64,000 nucleotides of DNA from Desulfobulbus propionicus (GTDB lineage: Bacteria; Desulfobacterota; Desulfobulbia; Desulfobulbales; Desulfobulbaceae), in assembly GCA_002748755.1 (NCBI GenBank), contig PDTD01000011.1, forward strand, positions 55,274 to 119,273, read 5' to 3'. Numbering within the stretch: position 1 is the stretch's first letter; each line of letters begins with the position of its first letter. Under the pieces are notes generated by a model, which was given only the letters and a program-made list of their open reading frames with translations, had not been told where the DNA came from and did not search any database. Positions 60,802 to 64,000 of the stretch are shown piece after piece. The translations under genes and the position numbers were made by a program.

Positions 60802-60816
60802 CCCCTGAACCAGGGG
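60802..60816 (-). terminator. Weak hairpin downstream of the ChoX-like pseudogene
   Basis: CAGGGG pairs with CCCCTG with a 3-base loop; on the minus strand it is followed by GGCTTTATC, only a short U-rich tail. It lies about 20 bases after the stop of the pseudogene. A weak terminator at best. Confidence 0.3.
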
Positions 60817-60837
60817 CATAACTAAGGGTCACTGTTT

Positions 60838-61635
60838 TTATGGACGTTTTGTTTGGGTTGCCATACATTTGGTAAATACCGGGAGTGCCGGTTCACCTGA
60901 TCTGGTCGTTACCCCCTCGAGCAAGTGCGTATAGATTTCTGGATGTGTTTTCAGCCAGGACAGGGCTGCCGTAGGGTGCGAGAGCTTTTATCGTTGTGCA
61001 TGACGCTCATGATGGCGTTCATCATTCTGATGGAAAAGGAGACATTTTTAAGAAACTGGACGACATTAGGCTGTTCTTCAGGGAGTGCTGGCCTGACATT
61101 GGTATACACTGTCACCACGCCATTGTTTTCATCAAAGGTTTTTTCTGTACTCCCGGTGAGAGAGGTCATATCAATCATATCGTTCACATGATGCGGTGCC
61201 CAAGCAAGAAAGACAATCCATTTTTTTGGCATACGTCCGGACCAGGGAGAGCTTGATTAATCCACTGGTTTCGATCATGTTAAACCCTTTCAGATTGAAA
61301 TCACTCTGATCAATCATGGTCTGGATAGTTTTATCCCCGTCATTGCCAGGCTCAATACTATACATTTTGCCCTCCAGTTTATCTTTAAGTTTGGCGATAT
61401 CCTAACAATCTTTCAACCCTGCTTGGGCAACATACGTTGGTACTGCAAGCGTGTATTGCGCTCCTGTCATATAGGGTGCCAGTTGAACCTTGTTACTTGC
61501 CTTGTATCCAAGAACAGCAAGCTCGGTTTTTATGGTTACTCCTGTCCAGGGGATGCTGGCAAAACGGATCTCTTTGTCTTCTGCTGAAGCGACGTTCGGG
61601 GTGGGAAAACAGTTAAAAAGAAAGAGTAGGGTCAA
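60838..61635 (-). pseudogene. ChoX/OpuAC-like choline or betaine binding protein, decayed
   Basis: A periplasmic binding protein related to ChoX. From a TTG at 61635: signal (TLLFLFNCFPTPNVASAED), EIRFASIPWTGVTIKTELAV, LGYKASNKVQL, then directly APYMTGAQYTLAVPTYVAQA. Compared with the family, about 50 residues between these parts are missing. An in-frame TAG follows LKDC, then DIAKLKDKLEGK and MYSIEPGNDGDKTIQTMIDQ. The frame shifts in a run of seven A near 61225 (KKWIVFLAWAPHHVN), and again near 60985 (TAALSWLKTHPEIY). So there is one deletion, one nonsense codon and two frameshifts. Located on the same strand as proVWX and upstream of it. Confidence 0.8.
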
Positions 61636-61779
61636 TATCCTGCTAAGACATTGCCTTGAGTTCTCTTGGGGGAAAATTGAATGATGTTTTTGCTGCCTGC
61701 TGGAGGGGCAGTCGTTATCTTTGGTAAGCAGTTCCTCCTTACAGCGGCCCATTTTTTGAGTGGTTATATGGTTGCCCGT

Positions 61780-61863
61780 ATGTGAGCCTACATACGGACA
61801 TCGCATCCACATGTTTTCGTGTGTTTTTTCTCAAATGAGACACAATGTTCATGAGAAATCCGT
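61780..61863 (-). repeat. Dispersed repeat copy 13 (one-sided fragment)
   Basis: Only the right part of a reverse-orientation copy remains: TATGTGAGCCTACATACGG, ATCGCATCCACATG, TTTTTTCTCAAATGAGACAC and TTCATGAGAAATCCGTCC. It lies upstream of the ChoX-like pseudogene. Confidence 0.8.
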
Positions 61864-61935
61864 CCTAACTATGGAAAAGAAATGGTTGTTGCCCCACTCC
61901 TTTTTGTGAGGTTGTTTGGAAGGCAAGACCCTTTT

Positions 61936-63237
61936 TTATCGCGGTAATGAGGCATCCATGTCCCGTATTTTTGCATGATATGCCGTCAGCATTTCCTGTT
62001 CAAACTGGTCGTTGGACAGATAGCTGTATCCAAAGACCGGCTCCCAGAGATCAATAGATTCCATGCACATATAAAAAAACACATCACTTTTCCATGATTG
62101 GGGAAAAGCGGCATAGACGGTGCGGAACAGCTCTTGCTTTATAGAGAAGGGGTAGCTGAATTTTCCGGCACACTCCTCCATAGGCATCTGGAGGATGGAA
62201 CTTTCCAGCATTCGGCTGCGGATGCGTTTCAGCACTGATTTGATAAAGGTCAGGGTGCCCAGGGACACCATAACGACTTCTTCCGGGGCAAAGGTGTTGA
62301 CCAAGGTTTTGACCAGTGCCAGGTAATCTTCCTGCCAGCCCTCATACCAGACAATAGGATGAAAATGAAAACCAACAGGAATCTTGCGATCAGCGAGTTT
62401 TCTCGCACTTTGTATGCGAATTTCGAGAGTTGCGGTACCTTTTTCCTCATGAGCGATAACCACAGGGGGATTGAGAGACCAGGTACATACCACATTCGGG
62501 GGCGGATGGTTTTCAAGGAAATAGTTGATCCGGCCGCTTTTGGATTTCATCTCTAGGATGACGTTGGGATGTTGCCGGGCGAATCGGCAAAGAGTGTCCA
62601 GCAGGCCAAACCGGTTTCCCCACATAAGTGAGTCCGATGACTGACCTGTCCCAATATGGTAGAGGCGGGAGGCATCAATATCGAGGGCAGCCAGACGTTC
62701 GCCCAGGTTCTCCACAAAACGGACCTCACCGCCATGGTAAAAGGATTGAATAGAGCAGTAGCTGCAATCGAAACCACACTGTTGTACGGCATCAAGGGTG
62801 CGCAGTTTACAACAGCGCGTTTTTTCTGAGACCACGGGACAAAGCCCCATAATATTACCCTGTTGCTGTACTTGAACAATCTGGCGACCTGCGGGCTTCC
62901 ATTCTCTCGTCAAAGCATACTGTCTTTCTGGATATTTTTTTATCCCGTTTTTCAGTGATTCATAGCCGCTTCGGAACTGTTCAAAAAGGACGGTTACCTC
63001 TTTCTTATTTGAAATATCTCTGAGATGTTCCGGTTGATAGAATTGTTCCAGGGAACCGGCATGCCAGCAGTAGAGATCCACACTGTATTCGGTGAGCATC
63101 CGCAGTTGCTGAAAGGTGAAGGGATGTTTTTCCGCCACCATACGAAGAAATTGCTGTGATTGTTGCGGCAGGCGGGCAAATACGGAGATTTTGGACAAGG
63201 TATTTTTCGTCATCAGGATTGCATCCTGCCTGTCCAT
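61936..63237 (-). CDS. Spore photoproduct lyase-like radical SAM protein
   Basis: The 433-residue protein has a radical SAM cluster motif in QQCGFDCSYCSIQSFYHGG (Cx3Cx2C), preceded by CPVVSEKTRCCKLRTLDAV, and followed by RLYHIGTGQSSDSLMWGNRF, GLLDTLCRFARQHPNVILEM, KSKSGRINYFLENHPPPNVV, TWSLNPPVVIAHEEKGTATL and LADRKIPVGFHFHPIVWYEG. This matches the SplB/spore photolyase family, which repairs UV-induced thymine dimers. A start at 63213 (MTKNTLSKISVF) has AGGA 10 bases upstream and is the alternative. Members occur in many non-sporulating deltaproteobacteria; the substrate there is unproven. Confidence 0.83.
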   Translation of the reverse strand: MDRQDAILMTKNTLSKISVFARLPQQSQQFLRMVAEKHPFTFQQLRMLTEYSVDLYCWHAGSLEQFYQPEHLRDISNKKEVTVLFEQFRSGYESLKNGIKKYPERQYALTREWKPAGRQIVQVQQQGNIMGLCPVVSEKTRCCKLRTLDAVQQCGFDCSYCSIQSFYHGGEVRFVENLGERLAALDIDASRLYHIGTGQSSDSLMWGNRFGLLDTLCRFARQHPNVILEMKSKSGRINYFLENHPPPNVVCTWSLNPPVVIAHEEKGTATLEIRIQSARKLADRKIPVGFHFHPIVWYEGWQEDYLALVKTLVNTFAPEEVVMVSLGTLTFIKSVLKRIRSRMLESSILQMPMEECAGKFSYPFSIKQELFRTVYAAFPQSWKSDVFFYMCMESIDLWEPVFGYSYLSNDQFEQEMLTAYHAKIRDMDASLPR

Positions 63238-63290
63238 GTAATTCGTATGTATCTTTTTGTTTTATCGTTCATTTCGTATACTTTTTGGGG

Positions 63291-63506
63291 CCTGGATTTG
63301 TGATGAATAGGGGGAAAAATTATAAATATAACAGAAAAATAATCAGTTAAAAATAAATGCTTTGCAGTAAGTTTTTCCAGATGTGGATCAAGGATCAGCC
63401 CCGGCGGCACACGTTTCGGCAGTTTTTTGTCAACCAAGAGAGGGGACGCTCATGCACTGCCAACACATTTGCATCTGACACTGCCTGAACTGATAAGAAA
63501 TCCGGG
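63291..63506 (+). repeat. Dispersed repeat copy 14 (variant II)
   Basis: A 216-bp copy. Left end CCTGGATTTGTGATGAA, AT-rich left arm ATTATAAATATAACAGAAAA, GTTAAAAATAAATGCTTTG, central GATCAGCCCCGGCGGCACAC, then GCATCTGACACTGCCTGAAC and right end TGATAAGAAATCCGGG. It lies between the photolyase-like gene and vapC. Confidence 0.88.
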
Positions 63507-63578
63507 ATAGCTCTATGGAAAGAGGGACATGGTGCAAGACAACACTGAGTTCACCGGCGAGTGAAACGACTTGTTATG

Positions 63579-63977
63579 TCATCTTAGCAATTCAAACAAC
63601 TCATGTTTTGATGCTTTTTTATCGAAAGTATAGATCGTTTCACAACCAGAATTTCTGGTAGAATGTGCTATGAGTAAGTCAGATAAATCACATGTGCTAT
63701 TTCTTGCAACTCTAATGAATTTTTGAATAGCTTCCACATGTTCAAATTTCAAAATTGGCATGAGTAATAAATCACCTATGCAATCGAGTAATTCCTTTCT
63801 TCCAACAGAATAAACTGATTCCAAAACCCAAATGAGTTCTATGATAACTAAAAGAGGGACAAATAACTCCTCACTTTTCGATTCAGTCTCTTTGAATAAA
63901 GTATAAACAACTTGAGCCTGCTTTTTGCTATCGCCAACAAGAAAACGAACAAGGATATTTGTATCAATAGCTTTCAT
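63579..63977 (-). CDS. PIN-domain toxin, VapC-like
   Basis: A 132-residue PIN-domain ribonuclease: MKAIDTNILVRFLVGDSKKQ with the first acidic residue in DTN, VPLLVIIELIWVLESVYSVG with the Glu, CDLSDLLIAHSTRNSGCETI with the Asp cluster and TFDKKASKHELFELL with the last Asp. All four acidic positions are present. Its ATG overlaps the TGA of an upstream frame in ATGA, the usual antitoxin-toxin junction. Confidence 0.88.
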   Translation of the reverse strand: MKAIDTNILVRFLVGDSKKQAQVVYTLFKETESKSEELFVPLLVIIELIWVLESVYSVGRKELLDCIGDLLLMPILKFEHVEAIQKFIRVARNSTCDLSDLLIAHSTRNSGCETIYTFDKKASKHELFELLR

Positions 63978-64000
63978 TGAAATTTACTTCTCATTCGGTT
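63974..64000 (-). CDS. C-terminal end of a probable antitoxin (partial)
   Basis: The visible last eight codons read NRMRSKFQ followed by TGA, overlapping the vapC ATG by the shared ATGA. The rest lies outside the window, so the family (AbrB, RHH or other) cannot be told. Confidence 0.35.
   Translation of the reverse strand, partial: NRMRSKFQ

Noticed and set aside
61402-61404. Amber codon in the ChoX-like gene as a possible pyrrolysine site
   Set aside because: Some sulfate reducers use pyrrolysine, but two frameshifts and a deletion in the same gene make simple decay the better explanation.
3032-63506. The dispersed repeats as a CRISPR array
   Set aside because: The copies are long, kilobases apart, in both orientations and have no spacers.

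Overview
The window looks like a chromosomal segment of a motile Gram-negative bacterium, most likely a deltaproteobacterium of the Desulfobulbales type. That placement is an inference from gene content: a long FliA/FlhF/FlhG-bearing flagellar cluster, CheX-type phosphatases, an octaheme tetrathionate-reductase-family cytochrome, a nonaheme lipoprotein cytochrome, a spore-photoproduct-lyase homologue and a PhnD-type binding protein. No database search was possible.

Region 1 (1-30615, all on the minus strand) is one almost uninterrupted flagellar supercluster. In transcription order it reads: TPR protein, flgB, flgC, fliE, fliF, fliG, fliH, fliI, fliJ, motE-like, fliK, flgD, flgE, motA, motB, fliL, fliM, fliN, fliO, fliP, fliQ, fliR, flhB, flhA, flhF, flhG, fliA, SwrB-like small protein, flgF, flgG, flgA, flgH (cut by the window edge). 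It encodes the rod, MS/C rings, export apparatus, hook, stator, the flagellar placement pair FlhF/FlhG and sigma-28. Filament genes are not in view.

Region 2 (31224-36830) is regulatory. A CheY is followed by two CheX proteins and a 610-residue protein with two CheC/CheX-like domains and a degenerate receiver, giving four predicted CheY-P phosphatase motifs downstream of one CheY. Opposite lie a sensor-less sigma-54 activator and a stand-alone cyclic-nucleotide-binding protein.

Region 3 (37259-46546) is mixed housekeeping and redox: secreted thermonuclease, octaheme cytochrome, small membrane protein, two-block pentapeptide-repeat protein with CxxC motifs, rpsT with promoter and terminator, trpF, rlpA, nonaheme lipoprotein cytochrome, tRNA-Thr(CGT) and a DUF4242 protein.

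Region 4 (46567-64000) is accessory. It has an AT-rich orphan gene with a possible degenerate HEPN fold, MscS, a chemoreceptor module (PhnD-like binding protein, MCP, two response regulators), a MarR regulator, a decayed IS21 element, the proVWX glycine betaine transporter with a palindromic operator-like site, a decayed ChoX-like gene, a photolyase-like radical SAM protein and a VapC-type PIN toxin.

The most unusual signal is a dispersed, non-coding repeat family. I count 14 copies or remnants. Full-length copies are about 210-222 bp, with inverted ends CCCGGATTTCTCATGAAC ... GATGAGAAATCCGGG, and lie only between genes in both orientations. At least six copies start at the base directly after a stop codon (fliF, fliI, fliQ, fliR, marR and the nuclease gene), and several interrupt the flagellar operon itself. 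It looks like a MITE-like family, possibly with a TA target preference, or a structured RNA element.
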